Source: Ophiodon elongatus (taxonomy: Eukaryota; Chordata; Actinopteri; Perciformes; Hexagrammidae). From it: DNA of 64,000 nucleotides. Within the stretch, counting starts at the first letter, position 1. The number at the start of each line of letters is the position of its first letter. Below the pieces are notes generated by a model. That model worked only from the letters and a program-made list of their open reading frames with translations, made no database searches and had not been told where the DNA came from. A program made the translations under genes and the position numbers. This document shows positions 11,936 through 23,880 of the stretch, piece by piece. Location: positions 581,001-645,000 of the forward strand of contig JACSYO010001861.1 of NCBI GenBank assembly GCA_016806645.1, written 5' to 3'.

Positions 11936-12653
11936 AGGGGCTGAGGTTTCAGATGAGGAGTTTATAAATCATCTCAGGGGAGCTCATTTGTGCCGGGTGG
12001 TCACACTTTTGGAGTTGGTAACTAACCTCTACCACATGCTGTCACCTGTATGTGAAGTTACGATGCGGTTTCATTCGGGCAGCCCCCTGGCCATCCAACA
12101 GGTGGTGCTGTCTTTAAGAAAAAGACACAGCAGTTGCCCAGGTAACATGCAAACCTGGGTAACAAACCAAAGTACTCCTCCCCCCCACAAATTTACCACC
12201 ACAGAAACCGTATCCCTTTACTGTATATTGAATTCTAATCTATGCATATTTCCTTATCAAAACAGAATTAATGCATTTACAGTAAGGGTTAACTCCGATA
12301 GAGGACCTCTGGGCTTCACTCTGTCCGTGATGAATGGAGTCGAAGCAGATGCATCTGCCAATCAGCCCAAGATGAATTTAGGTCACTTCCTTTTCATGCC
12401 ATGCCGAACTAGAAATAGATCTACGGCCAAACAATCCCCTTGTAATCAAATACTGCTGATGGGATTTCAGAAACAGTTCCTCACTTTTTGTTGGTCACAT
12501 ACAAGTGTGCCACACTGTCAGGATAAATATGTACTAAAGTCAGTAGCATTGAGAGGTTACATTGGGACTACTATGAAGTTAAAATGTTGTCACCATGGGT
12601 CTAAGGTTAATAAAGCAAAGACAGAGGGTAAAAAACTTCAAAGAAACTTCTAA
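11799..12653 (+). other. Longest open frame in the window, 284 codons, unrecognised
   Basis: The frame opens before the GA microsatellite, passes through it as an Arg-Glu repeat, and stays open for about 240 further codons to the stop at 12651. The post-repeat part shows no domain I know, no signal peptide, no membrane segment and no transposase or RT motif. Its Cys/His content is scattered, not patterned. For DNA of this composition such a run without stops is unusual, but the start region is microsatellite and no promoter or splice context supports it. I treat it as probably non-coding. Confidence 0.12.
11841..11932. repeat. (AG)46 microsatellite
   Basis: Ninety-two bases of uninterrupted AG. 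It is a pure homopurine strand with mirror symmetry, and so able in principle to form triplex (H-DNA). Purity suggests a young, length-variable locus. Confidence 0.98.
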
Positions 12654-13419
12654 GTAGTTTTGGCAGTGGGGTGCCTTGCCACAAAAGACTATGTTTGGGA
12701 TTGAATGAAAAGGAGCATGTCACAGAAGGGAAATGTGGTCAGGCATGTTCAATGTATCAAAAGAAAAGAACTGATAAATAAAAGGAGGACGGAAAGGTGG
12801 TAAACTTCACAGCCTGAGCCGAGGAGGGAAGAGACCCCTGCAGTCTGTGATTATTTAACCACAAAGCCTTCTCCAGTTTCTGTAGCAGGCTGCATCCTAA
12901 TAACAAAATCACACAAACACACACTCATACACACAGATCCACAGAGAGAACCTTGTGCCTAATGACTGAATCGCCTCTGACTCAAACAATGTGAGAGTTA
13001 AAAAGGTGCGTTCAAGATTATACTGCCTTTGATTATGCCTGATCAATGTTGTTTTGAACAAAATTCTGTAAAAGACAATGCATTTACATGACAGCCCACA
13101 ATTGACATTTGTATCTACAGATACAAATGTGTAAGCACAGTCCCTTTTAAACACCTTTGCGTTTAACAGGCTCTTTGAAACAAATTACACAAGTGTTTTA
13201 ATTATTACAGTAATAATATTAACATGTTGATATGCAGAGGAATGCAGAAGATTCTTATTGTAGACATGTTTGTTTGATCTCAAGACACAGACTAACTCAT
13301 CGAAACATTGCGCCATATAGCATTTAAATTTAGCTCTTAAATTTAACTTCCAAAATGAAACGTTGTATATTCATTTACGCTGAAATCATAGGGGAAAACT
13401 TAATTGGACCATTTTGCTT
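12654..13419. other. Unannotated DNA
   Basis: Mixed composition. A small local duplication of TTAAATTTA/CTTAAATTTAA occurs near 13325-13347. Nothing else recognised. Confidence 0.5.
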
Positions 13420-13580
13420 GGAGGGAACTTTTCCCCCTCTCTTCAGACTTTTCAGGCCAGACAAAAAAAATGCCCACGCCAAATGTCCTGTAACTGGCAG
13501 TCATGGATTAATCTGTGTGTTGAGCCTTGACTTCGTTGGGCCGGACAGCTCCTGGTAATGGAGCGTATGAATGGTCCAGA
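13420..13580. promoter_or_regulatory. Candidate conserved non-coding block
   Basis: Complex repeat-free DNA with GGATTAATCTG near 13505, a K50-type homeodomain-like core, between GC-rich stretches. Role inferred. Confidence 0.22.
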
Positions 13581-13894
13581 TTCAACTACAGGTAGAAAAC
13601 CCGAGGCCAGGAACCTTTTAGAAACTCAGCTGATTACAAAAAAGGAGAACACTTCCACTGCTGGCTTGTTCAAATAAACAAATATGGCATTGAAACCCAT
13701 CAGTTATAATAGAGTTGTGGGCTAGACCCGGAGGGCACATTACTTTCTCTCTTCAAAGGAGAAAAGAGAGAGAGTCTGCCACAGGGTAGCAAAGACGGAG
13801 CTGTTTTCCATGTCAACAACAGGGCTTTTCATCTCTCAGAAGGTGAGCAAATCTGGAGCGATCGAATATTCAAGAAGAGGAGAAGACGAGAGCT

Positions 13895-14005
13895 GTGTTA
13901 GAATTTGAGAAGTGTTAATCAGGGAGAGGATGTGGGCCTTCTGGCCTGAACCTGATTACCACCAAATGGGCCAGCAGCGGCAACAGCTGGGCTCTACAAC
14001 AGTGT
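13895..14005. promoter_or_regulatory. Candidate conserved non-coding block
   Basis: Short complex patch with CCTGATTACCACCAAATGGG near 13950 and an AGCAGCGGCAACAGCTGGG segment containing a CAGCTG E-box. Role inferred. Confidence 0.2.
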
Positions 14006-14529
14006 GGGGGTGAGAGGAGGTGAAGGGTAAGAGGGTTAAGGAACAAAAAGAGCAATTACATGAAGGGACTTTCCATAATATTTCAGATACAGCCTCATAC
14101 TTCACTTCTTGTCTTTCTCCAGTATCTCTATGACGTATTATGTGTTCAAGACAAAAAAAAGGTTGAATGCTAATTGTGCTGATGGGAATAGCTGACAATT
14201 TAACCTCCTTGTATTCCTCTTGTTCCATTATCTGTGGTTGTCCCTCACAGGTGCCCCATGATGTGTCTCTAACCGAGTTTGTCAGTTCATTAATTCCAGC
14301 TGCAGAAGAAGAATGCTGTTTTTCTCCTCCTGGGTGATTGGTCCTGACAGTGAGAGCGAGCCAGCGACGGTTAAGAGATAATCAAATAATCAAGGATTTT
14401 TTTTTTTTCATCTGAACTCAGCACATCACTCAGTACTCCCTGCCAAGTTTGAGTGCATGACTCAACATTGTGACATCTCTGATGAATTAAGTATCTTTCT
14501 CCCTATGTCTCACTCTCATCTTCTGTCTC
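14006..14529. other. Unannotated DNA
   Basis: Mixed composition with a 12-base T run at about 14398-14409. Nothing recognised. Confidence 0.5.
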
Positions 14530-14569
14530 TCTTGCTCTTGTTTTACTCCCCTCTGCCTTTCAGGTATGT
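14530..14569 (+). promoter_or_regulatory. Recursive-splice-site-like motif
   Basis: A long pyrimidine tract ends in TTTCAG at 14558-14563 and is followed without a gap by GTATGT at 14564-14569. This juxtaposed acceptor and donor is the signature of zero-length recursive splice sites in very long vertebrate introns. It would matter only if the window is intronic on this strand, and such strings also arise by chance. Confidence 0.2.
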
Positions 14570-14679
14570 TTTTACACAGTTCTGCAGCACAGCCGTTTAA
14601 AGGCCAGTGATTTTAACAAGACAATAAAAAATGAAAACAGGTTCTAGTTGGTCTCTCAAGTGTGTCTTTAGTGACATAG

Positions 14680-14875
14680 CTACAGTGCAGACTGTATATA
14701 AGAAGTGGATGTAGTCAATGTGACATCACCCTTTGGTTTGAGGACTTTGGTTTTGAAGCCTTGAGTTTGGCATTTTGGCTTTCACAATTATTTATTTTTT
14801 TACCCTGAAGTGACACAAGAGGGTCAACTGAATTCTTAATAAGCCATTTTTCGGGACCAACATTTTGTAAGACAA
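14680..14875. repeat. Teleost interspersed repeat (GTGACATCACC family)
   Basis: Contains, in order, CTGTATATAAGAAGTGGATG, GTCAATGTGACATCACC, TTTTGAAGCCTTGAGTTTGG and AAGTGACACAAGAGGGT. I recall this arrangement from a high-copy percomorph repeat. It has decayed from that consensus. No coding content. Confidence 0.55.
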
Positions 14876-16849
14876 CTAAATTCAAGCAAAATTCTTCCCA
14901 ATCAACAGTGCCATTTTTTCCATTTGATTAATTAAAACATATTTAATTGTGAGCTTTGACAAAGTTGTTCTCTTAAACGTTCTCACACTGCAAGGGCAGG
15001 CAGTGGCGGAGCCAGACATTGTAAACATAAGTGCTAATTCAGATATAGGGGGGTCAAGGTGCTTTTTTTCCCCCATTCGCGGCAGCTATATACTATTCAA
15101 ATTTGAATTACTAAAGCCATTTGGAAATAGAAAAATATGGACATCATTTGGGGAAAAAATTATTGGTGGCAAGGAAAACAATCTTCTGGTCCAACTGTCT
15201 TCATCATTCTGAAACCATAACCAATGATGAGGATGACTTATTTTCCAACAAAATGATATTTACTCAATTATATAATATTTCTTTAGGGAATAGCACAGTA
15301 GCACAGTAGTAGTAGTAGTAGTAGTAGCATGAGAATGTCAGGGCTGACATAGATGGGAATATTTCCTCATCTATAGGACTTTTGCTCTATTCATTTGCTG
15401 GTCCAGTCAGTCAGAAATTAAAAACCTAAAAGATTCTGAGTTTTGGAGAAAACATTGTCAGGCTGATCAGCATTGGAAAATAATATGTTTGCTTGTATGA
15501 TACAGAAACGCCAAATATATGTTTGTGGTCATTTGTAAATAGTATCAATTACATAAAAAAATAAAGAAATAAATTAACTATAACATACATCACTGAATCA
15601 ATCATTCTTAGTATGTATCATAGTAACAGTTAATTGATAACTACATTTTGGAAACCTTTGTCCAAACGTTTATGTTATCCTGTACAAGAAAAAGCACCAC
15701 TAAATTTCTTGTGTAACAACATTTCATGTGAAATTAATTCACGAATAGGCTCATGTAGTTTGCGTACATTCCACATGTGAAATATTATTCTCTGAATGCT
15801 AAAAAATGACTTTTGTTTGCACCCTTTTCATACAGTAAGGGATCTGCATTTGTTAAAAAGTGAGAATTTGATTGGATTCATTTTTTAAAAGGCCACAAAA
15901 CCCTCCAATCAGGGTGCTGTTAAACAAAAAAAAAATCAATCTTGCAATGATGTAGAATTAATTGATTTTATTGTCCCATACATTTATACTGCAGCAATAC
16001 ATCTTTAAACTTGGTTTTGAAAAACAGACTATAGTGTGGTTGTTGCTGTGTTATGTACTTGTATATATCACTGAAGTATAAAAAGATTGTTATAGCACAA
16101 GTTATACTTATTTATAAATATGGTGTGGGGAGAATCTACAGGGATTTCCAAAGGACTGCATGTGACCTCATAAAGATCAATGTGAGGCTTTCACAGCAAG
16201 AAAAGGAAATGTAACAATGTAACAATATGATTGTTTTGCACTTCCTCTAACATGAAAGCTAGACAGAAAGAGACAATTCTATTCTGAGCCATAAAAGGCT
16301 CATTTTGTCTTATTTTAAACTTGTTTATTTCTGAGAGAAATATTTAGAATATTTTTAGACCAAATGAAAAGTCTCCGGGGCTTGAAAAGGGGGAACTCGC
16401 TCGAGTAGGTGCAGATGTTTTAAACACACAAACACGGCACATCACACACACACACTACTCACCACACATTACAACTGTCTGTGTGTCACGTAATGGACAA
16501 TTTCACAACATCCGGCATTATGCTTTGCAACCATAAAGCTGATCCAACATGTGATAACATGTGCCCTTCATGTGCTGTGGAGCAGAGTGCAGTGGTTCAT
16601 TCTGTCATGGCTGCCTGAGGCCAGGTGAACGTTTCCTTCCTTCACTGTTTCCTGTTCCTCTTATAAGCCAGGCAGGTGAGGCAGGTAAAGCCCACTTAAG
16701 ATAAGTGGATTACATAGCCTGTATCTTAAACCTGCAGTGAACATTTATCGGAGAGAAGGTTAGATGTAAAAAGAGCAAGATATGAGAAGATGATTATGCA
16801 GTTTTTAAAGATTGTTTAAGTAAGATAAAACAACATGATTTTTTTATGA
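14876..16849. other. AT-rich DNA with an AGT microsatellite
   Basis: Mostly AT-rich. (AGT)n occupies 15305-15327, and a short interrupted CA tract lies near 16443-16455. No gene or clear repeat family. Confidence 0.5.
15305..15327. repeat. (AGT)7-8 microsatellite
   Basis: Perfect trinucleotide run of AGT, preceded by a short GCACAGTA duplication. Confidence 0.95.
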
Positions 16850-17810
16850 GTTTTGGTGTTAACTTAAAAACTAATTTGACCAATTTGGGGCAGCTCATCA
16901 AGCTATCAACAAAGCCTAATGCCTAAAAAGTTAGCAAAGAGTCGCCTATTTACACATGCAGCAGATGCAGAGCAAAATTAGCATTCATCTTGAGTCATGT
17001 TTCTGGTCACATGGTAAATCAACACATTCCACAAAGTGGTGGGAATGTGAAAGCAGTGCTCCTTAGCTTCATACTATGACATTCTATGTGCCCCTTTAGC
17101 GTCAGTGACGCGGTGTCAATACAAAAAATGCACTTGTTACATGTATAGTCTCTATAAACTTCTGTCTTCACAGGAGGTAATGGTTAGGCAGTAAACCCAC
17201 CGTGTAAGGTTTAGGAGTGTGGTTGAAGTTAACTTCACTGACTAATGACTCACGTCACAAGTGGCAACTCCTTACGTCAGTTGTTCTGAGCATCTAATAC
17301 ATTGCAGGTATGTTTACTACGAGTTAGTTGCAGGCTGGTGCGATGTATCCGAGAGCTGAAGGGGGGGCTCACTGTAGTCTGTATCCGACGCCAAGCAGCA
17401 CTGCCAAAGGAAGTGAGAACGTGTTGGACAAATATAAGTCTCTTATTTTCTTTTCTTTTAGCCCTGTTTTGGTCTTCATCAACTCTGAAATATCAGACTC
17501 TTTGGTGGCTAAATGGTCCATTATGTCCACAAGCTCGTCTGCTGTTTGGGGCCAAGCAGGAAGGGTACAGCGGGCTTTTACACTGAAACAGCCGCTTGCT
17601 GCAGATGAAAATAACCTCACAAAAATGAGAGCAGTGAGAGTGAACCAAAACGTTGAAGACTCTGAAAGATGTTAAAAAATAAGCTGTAGAATCCCTGCAG
17701 AGTCAGGTGATGATTCCTGTGGGTTCGTCATATGATCAAACCTTTCACATACACATAGTCATTTCATCCACTGTGAATATGAAGATATAGTCTAAAGTAG
17801 CTTGAATGAA
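16850..17810. repeat. Candidate long teleost interspersed repeat
   Basis: Two recognisable parts. The first (about 16890-17070) carries TTTACACATGCAGCAGATGCAGAGC and CATCTTGAGTCATG. The second (about 17440-17800) carries ACTCTGAAATATCAGACTC, TTTACACTGAAACAG, AACCTCACAAAAATGAGAGC and CACATAGTCATTTCATCCAC. I remember these strings from dispersed fish repeats, but have no family name and no visible termini. The open frames in it look incidental. Confidence 0.4.
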
Positions 17811-18770
17811 CAGACTAACACTTGGTTGCAGAGTCCACAACTGGAGTCAGTTTTCGGAGCCAGACAACATGAGGGAGACGCGAGAATACAGGGAAACTCA
17901 GTTTGTTTTGGGAGTGCGTAACAGACCTCACTGTCCAGAATAATAATTTTCACTGCCACAAGAAAAGCTACATAATTGTGAGGAATGCTTTGGCTTCTCT
18001 ATGTGCTGTTCGATTCATCATGTCACTAAGCTGTGATCCCATGATGACTCTCTGCAAGTGATAAGGGGAGGAAAAGAAGAAGTTTGTTGAGTGAAACACG
18101 TACACAGGGAATAAAGGCAAACAATCACTTCCACATCAAAACTGACTCCTTCACCGATTATATTCAAGTGATTTTCACATTACTGCCACTGACTTCCACT
18201 TTTCTCCACTGAATGAAATTTAAACAATTCAAACTCTTACGTCAAACTGAAGTAGATTGTCTCTGTAATCAACAATGAATTGTATCTATCTACTGACTAC
18301 ACAACACACAGCCCTGTAATGGCAACAAAGTAGGAGAGCAGTGTGAGTTGTTTTTGCTATATAAGGACCTCGGTGAGTAATCATTGAGAAAGCATGTTCC
18401 TTTAGTCACAACCTGGGAATTTGGAGACTTGACAAGCCTCTGCACAGAGTCACAGAGCAGGCACAAGTTAGACTGACACGTGGGGGGACTGAGCAATCAG
18501 AGACAATATGAAAGCCGTCCTTTATACTGCTATTCTCAGATAATCAGTGGTACCATGTTATAAATAACTTTTTGCCTAAATTGTGCTTTTTATTCTTACT
18601 CAAGTAAGATTTTCTTTTTGGGTGAGGGGGCGGGATCCCATCCATTTTCTTTGGTACATTAGGATACACTGTTTTCTAACAATATATCTATTTTAAATAT
18701 GTGTCCTGTTTTAACAAAAAAACTAAAATACCATAATCACATTATCTTGTTATACAGTAACACAAAACTT
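17811..18770. other. Unannotated DNA
   Basis: Mixed to AT-rich. Nothing recognised apart from TACTCAAGTAAGAT near 18598, which resembles an end fragment of a dispersed repeat. Confidence 0.5.
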
Positions 18771-19235
18771 CAGAATCAGAATCAGATTTAGTATGTGTGC
18801 TCATACAAGGAATTTAACTAACTAATAACTTTTTTGCATCTCTGTTGATGTACTAGGGACAATGACAACAAAGCTGGACAGATAAAGGTAAATAATAGAC
18901 AAGACATGCACACAAGAAGTTAAGAAAAAATAGGTGTTTGGATAAATATTATATAGATATACAGTGTAAAAATATATATATAAAAAACACCAACAATAGA
19001 ATCAAAATAAAACGTCCAAGTGTTATGCGAGTTGTAAACAAAACAAATAGTGCAAATAAATATGGACTGGGTAAACATGGACTGGATGATCATGTACAGT
19101 AGTTACATGTAAATATGCCTTTATAACTGTATGTATCTCAGTGCTAGAGGGTTATTCACAATTCATCAGAGTGGTGGACTGCAGGAAGAAACTGTTCTTG
19201 TGTCTGGTTGTGTAGGCGTACAGTGTTCTCGACAT
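18771..19235 (-). mobile_element. LINE 3'-UTR copy with ATTCTG tail
   Basis: The left edge reads CAGAATCAGAATCAGATTTA followed by CTCATACAAGGAATTT. This is the reverse complement of a fish non-LTR retrotransposon 3' terminus ending in ATTCTG repeats. The body holds the AGTGCAAATAAATATGGAC region, and the right end GGAAGAAACTGTTCTTGTGTCTGGTTGTGTAGGCG, which I know from the same 3' UTR. No coding sequence remains. It is a 5'-truncated copy pointing to the minus strand. Confidence 0.7.
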
Positions 19236-20009
19236 CGTTATTGACAAACTGACTTGTGTTATAATAAGAAAAGTTTAAACACAACTGTATTTAATAAACA
19301 ATTCTATGAAACATTGTATTTTCTATCCTTAGCCTTAATGAGTGATTGGATATTACACATTTTCTTAAAAAATATAAGATTTACTCTGGGCCTCATATTA
19401 TATGTTTGTATATAACATGTGCTACCAGTTCTGCTAATGCATTTCCTTGTGTATTTATTATTTATGTTATGATTATATGAACTATAAAGGTGTATGTACC
19501 GCTTTTCATCCTGTGTAATGCTGAAGTTACTGCCGTCACTTCTCAAGCTGTTTCATTTCAATAGATACTTTTTTACTCAATAGTCAATACTTTTATGACT
19601 ACAAGAACTTCCACTTGAGTATTAGTATTATAAAGTAACAGTCACTGACAGTATTTGATTATTTTCTCCAATTGTGCAGATAATACAAACTTAAAATGTG
19701 TAGAAGTAATACAATTTTTTTTAAACTTTGCGTGATCAGTGCAGACTCAAAAGACCAAAATTAAAATGTGCATAAACAAATGTGTTCTTGAATATAATGT
19801 AAATGGATATAAGCTTGTGGATCAAATATCTACACTTCCCTATACAAATGTGTCATTGAGACATTGGAAAACATGTCCCAGAGTTCCATTTTCTAATAAG
19901 GGAAAGTATGACAGGCATGCACGCTGCCTCCCGCACTATTTGTTGTACTTTATTCCCGAGACGCATATAAAACGGGGAAAAATGAGTGTGATATCTTCAT
20001 ACATCTCAG
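19236..20009. other. AT-rich DNA
   Basis: AT-rich with no convincing frame. The interval 19555-19650 carries TACTTTTTTACTC and ACTTGAGTATTAGTATT strings like the edges of a dispersed fish repeat, too degraded to call. Confidence 0.45.
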
Positions 20010-20610
20010 TCCTGAATGCTCTCCGGTGGCTGAGGGAGCCCCATGCTACCCCCCAACCCACTCAAAAAGTTTAAAGCCTCTCGCTCAGCTGGGTTCTCCC
20101 TTTGTACAGAGCATGTTCAAAGTGTTACCCTGTCACTAATCATCCATGTTACAACATCTTGAGCAGCGAGGGCTCTCACTCTGACTCCACCAAACCATTA
20201 TGGTGCCACAGAGTTGAAGGAATAGTCCACTTTGATCTCCTCAGAGGAGAGCTACGGAGACATCTTTCAGCCTCTCTGTGCTCCTCTCCTCGCCCTCCCT
20301 CCTCCCTCCCGCTCTCCACCCCCTCACTCCCTCTGGTGAGAGACTTTAAACAGTAGGCTGGAGGCTGTTATTTTGGGAGGGCTGAGGGGCGAGGGGGCGA
20401 GTGAAGAATAATATCTTGTACTCCAGGGCCCGGACGGCTCCCCCAGCCCATCAAACGAGTAACAAATGCGGTTACAGACCCATAAAGAATAAAGGGAGGG
20501 GAGAGAAGAAGAACGAGGGGGCAACATTTTTCTGACACAGTTTTACGGCTCTGCTTATTACAAGGAGCAGCTTAAGCTCTCCCTCCTCTCCTCGCTCAGC
20601 TCACCGCCTC
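20010..20610. promoter_or_regulatory. GC-richer candidate regulatory block
   Basis: The most GC-rich complex stretch of the first third, with a C/T-rich tract at 20277-20335 and a particularly intricate core at 20400-20500 (TCAAACGAGTAACAAATGCGG, TACAGACCCATAAAGAATAAAGGG). No repeat or domain-like frame. Enhancer or conserved-element status is inferred. Confidence 0.28.
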
Positions 20611-21984
20611 CTTTATCAGTAATATCTGCACATTCTCAAGGATGGAGGGGTGCAGGACAAAGGGATGAACTGGGTGAAAGACAAGACTAGAGAACATCAA
20701 GGAAAGAGGATTGATGCATTCATTTTCCTGAGGTTTATATTTCAAATTCTTTAGCTGAAATAAATGTTTAGGATTTATGTAGGATGTGAAGAGTTGTCTT
20801 ATCTTGTCTTTTTTGGTGTGATTTCAGTTCATTTTCTTTCACAATACTCTATATCAGACTATTGAATTGTAATTTATAATAATTATAATAATTCATATTT
20901 AATTATAATAACACAGTGAAATAATAAATTTTTACATAAAAGACAGATTACCAGCACAGCATATATAACATATTGATGTTTAAAAACATAAACATAATAA
21001 AACTGAATGTTATTTCAGGTCATATAAGCATTCACTTGTACTTTGTTAATCTACACCTTTATTAGAGTATATCACAATTTCTCTGACAATATTAAAATAA
21101 ATGAGTTTTGCACCATTTTATCTAATTAGTTTCTTTTCACTTCTTCTTTTCAAATGGGAAAATATTTCTGTACTCATATCACATGAGGACATTTTATACT
21201 TTCATCCAACATTATTGATTATCATGCTTGTATTTCTTGAATAATGTGTTAATCATTTTTTATTTCTATCTGATCCCAGCACTTTGGTCAACATTTTGTT
21301 ATTTTTAAATGTGCTTTATTTATACATTGACTTGACTACATGTTGCAATACAACAACCTGTTTCTTTGTCAAACTATTTGGTAAAATCTGAATCACAAAA
21401 TCAGAACAAAGGTGTTACACACATGTGTTTACCTTAATGACACTTTGGTGTTACATTGCTGGTGACTCTTCATATCTTGACGTAACATCATTTTTGATCG
21501 TATCTGATACGTATCTGAAATCACTCCCTTTTGAGTGTGAAATAGTGTCCATGACATGTGCACTAGTGTCTTCTAACAATCCAACAATGGAATCCGTCAC
21601 ATTTTATAAGTAGCTCTCATATAATTTGAAGTTGTCTCTGGTCCAGGTTAGAAAATAACCTTACAAAAACAATATTCTTTGAGGTTGCTAGACACGCAAA
21701 GAACGGATTCGATTTTATGGTATGTTGTGGATGTAACAATGGGATGATTACACAGCAAGCTGTTAGTTAAATTGAAGCAATTAGACAAATTGTACCTCTG
21801 TCTTCCCTTTCTTTCACCCTGTAATTACAACTATCTGCTGAATAACTGAGACAAACAAGGAAACAAACAAGAAACACCAGCATTAATAAAACCCTGTGAA
21901 ATGGCTCTCTAAACACACCCAATTATGATTATTCTGACTCACTATGAATGATCCAGCACACTTGATCATTTTTGCATTCTTACC
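20611..21984. other. AT-rich DNA
   Basis: Strongly AT-rich, including an imperfect TAATTATAATAAT cluster at 20872-20910. Nothing recognised. Confidence 0.55.
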
Positions 21985-22260
21985 TCCACTCTCCCTCTCT
22001 GGGTCTGCCCACTCATTTCTTCTCCCAGCAGTCTAATGAACTTCAGTTCACTGACCAGTGAGATGCGGCTGATTAATTCAGAGCCAGATAGGCGTCTCTG
22101 TCCCTCTCCATCTCCCTAAGGACAGCGGGAAGGATGGCTGGACATCTCATCCTGTCTGACACAATTAAACTGAACCCCCGGCCCACACGTTACCTCCCCT
22201 CTCACAGACAATTTCACTGCGCTGCTTAAGACGGCACTAAATCACCAAGCTAAAACTGTA
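21985..22260. promoter_or_regulatory. Candidate conserved non-coding block
   Basis: Complex repeat-free DNA with GCGGCTGATTAATTCAGAGC near 22067 and ACACAATTAAACTGAACC near 22159, both homeodomain-like cores. Role inferred. Confidence 0.28.
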
Positions 22261-22479
22261 CAGTGCAATTAATGGGAGAATAAAACATGTACTATTTATA
22301 TTGAGTTACAGGCCTTGCCAGGCAAGACTTGCAATGACATTTTTTAAAAGTGCCCTATGCATATGTTGTATATTGATAAAAACAGCTACTTGGCCTTACC
22401 AATTATTAACAGCATTCATGGTACATTGGGAACTGGAGAGCGAACAGTTTATATCTATACAGATAGACAAGACCTAAAA

Positions 22480-22690
22480 ACTGACATAGTGAAACCCTTT
22501 TTTTGGGAAATACTCGCACTTACCGGCTTTCTTGCTGTGGTTAAATGAGAAGATTGATATGTGCTTTATGATAAGCTAAGCTATCTGGCTGCTGAGGGTA
22601 GATTTATCTTACACAGATTGGTATTGATCTTCTCATCCTACTCTTGGCGAGCAAGCGAAAAGTGATTTTCCCAAGATGTAGAACCAATGC
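22480..22690. mobile_element. Fold-back MITE, short derivative
   Basis: The left arm 22505-22560 (GGGAAATACTCGC to GAGAAGATTGATAT) and right arm 22620-22672 (GGTATTGATCTTCTCATCC to GTGATTTTCCC) are diverged inverted copies of each other. They surround a loop with AAGCTAAGCTATCTGGCTGCTG. The arm and loop strings match a teleost element known for AACTCTCGGCAAGAAAGCG ends. No transposase is encoded. A longer, one-armed relative lies at about 38055-38282. Confidence 0.6.
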
Positions 22691-22859
22691 TAGTTGAAAG
22701 CGTGCTTTTCAAAATAAGTTTCTAAATGTCACCATAAGAAGTGAGGGCGTAGAGGCCAGCTAGGGTGGGGGCATGGAGAAGTACAAATTGTACTTGTACT
22801 TCTAAAATATAAAAGGGTAAGTGTTCAGAGTTCTCATGAATGGAGATGACGTCAGCGCT

Positions 22860-23250
22860 ATCAAATATTAAACCTCTAATTCCATAGCCAACTGATGCTT
22901 TAAGGAGATAAAGCCAAGGAGCCGATTAGGTTTCATATTCTTTGTTGGCTAAATGCACCACTAACAGCAGCATGACGACGCCGATATGAGACGCATCTGA
23001 CTACAGTATGGCGAAGAGCCTACAGGAGATAGAATTTCCACCAGTACAGATCATACGCCACCTTCCCTGACTTCGATCCCATCCATGACAACCTCACTAA
23101 TTAAAGATGACCTGCAGTGACATTTCTGGTCACACTTTAAGCTATTTTTAAGGAATGTTCGGGCGATTGCATCATTGAACTGGAGTAAAGATTGAGTCTG
23201 TAGGCATGATAAGAATCTGCTGATGAACCGGGATAGTCATGAGAATAACA
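22860..23250. promoter_or_regulatory. Candidate conserved non-coding block
   Basis: Long complex repeat-free stretch, CpG-richer than its surroundings around 22973-23025, with CACTAATTAAAGATGACC near 23095. No reading frame of note. Role inferred. Confidence 0.28.
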
Positions 23251-23802
23251 GCCTCCCTGCTCCTGTGGTATCTCCTCTCAGCCGTGAGTGGGGGTGGAGG
23301 GGGGGTCCACTGAGGGCCTGGGACCTCTCACTCATCCCCCACTCATCTTCTCTGCTAGTGGGTGTTATCATCATGTGGACATCTCTTTACCTGTGAAATA
23401 TTATCGCTGGCTTGTCTCCACACAAGTGCTCTTTCAACAAGGCCTAATAGTTCTCTTGTTTCACTCATGGATGCCATGACTTGCCTGTTATTTATACTCT
23501 ATAGCTGTCTGTCTGACTGTCTCTCTCTCCTTACGTACATGCATCTGTTACCCACTTGCCTCCCCGCCTCCACCCAACGCATACCTATTGCTTCGGGGAA
23601 GGTCCAGTTCCTCTATTTACTGTCAGTACTCTGATGGTCTTTTGTAAAGCGGCTGGCAAGCAGGGAGCAGACGAGGAAACCCTAAACCGTTTATTAGAAG
23701 CACTTTGCACCCTTCAAGCAGAGTGGAGCCATTGTAAATAATGGCAATAGCCTGATAACAACTCATTTTGAGAGGAGTCACGCCTGTGCATGCATTGCAG
23801 AG
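23251..23802. other. Unannotated DNA
   Basis: Mixed composition with overlapping short frames that encode nothing recognisable. Confidence 0.5.
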
Positions 23803-23806
23803 TATA

Positions 23807-23868
<62 letters not shown>

Positions 23869-23880
23869 TACTGTATATAT
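23803..23880. repeat. (TA)n microsatellite
   Basis: About 78 bases of TA with G and C interruptions near both ends (TGTATA at 23811, TACATA at 23861, CTGTATA at 23871). Self-complementary and likely to extrude a hairpin. Tyr-Ile frames in all directions are artefacts of it. Confidence 0.97.

Noticed and set aside
17290..17320. Second AGGTATGT junction (TTGCAGGTATGTTT near 17307) as another recursive splice site
   Set aside because: The upstream sequence is not pyrimidine-rich, and the position lies within or beside a candidate interspersed repeat.
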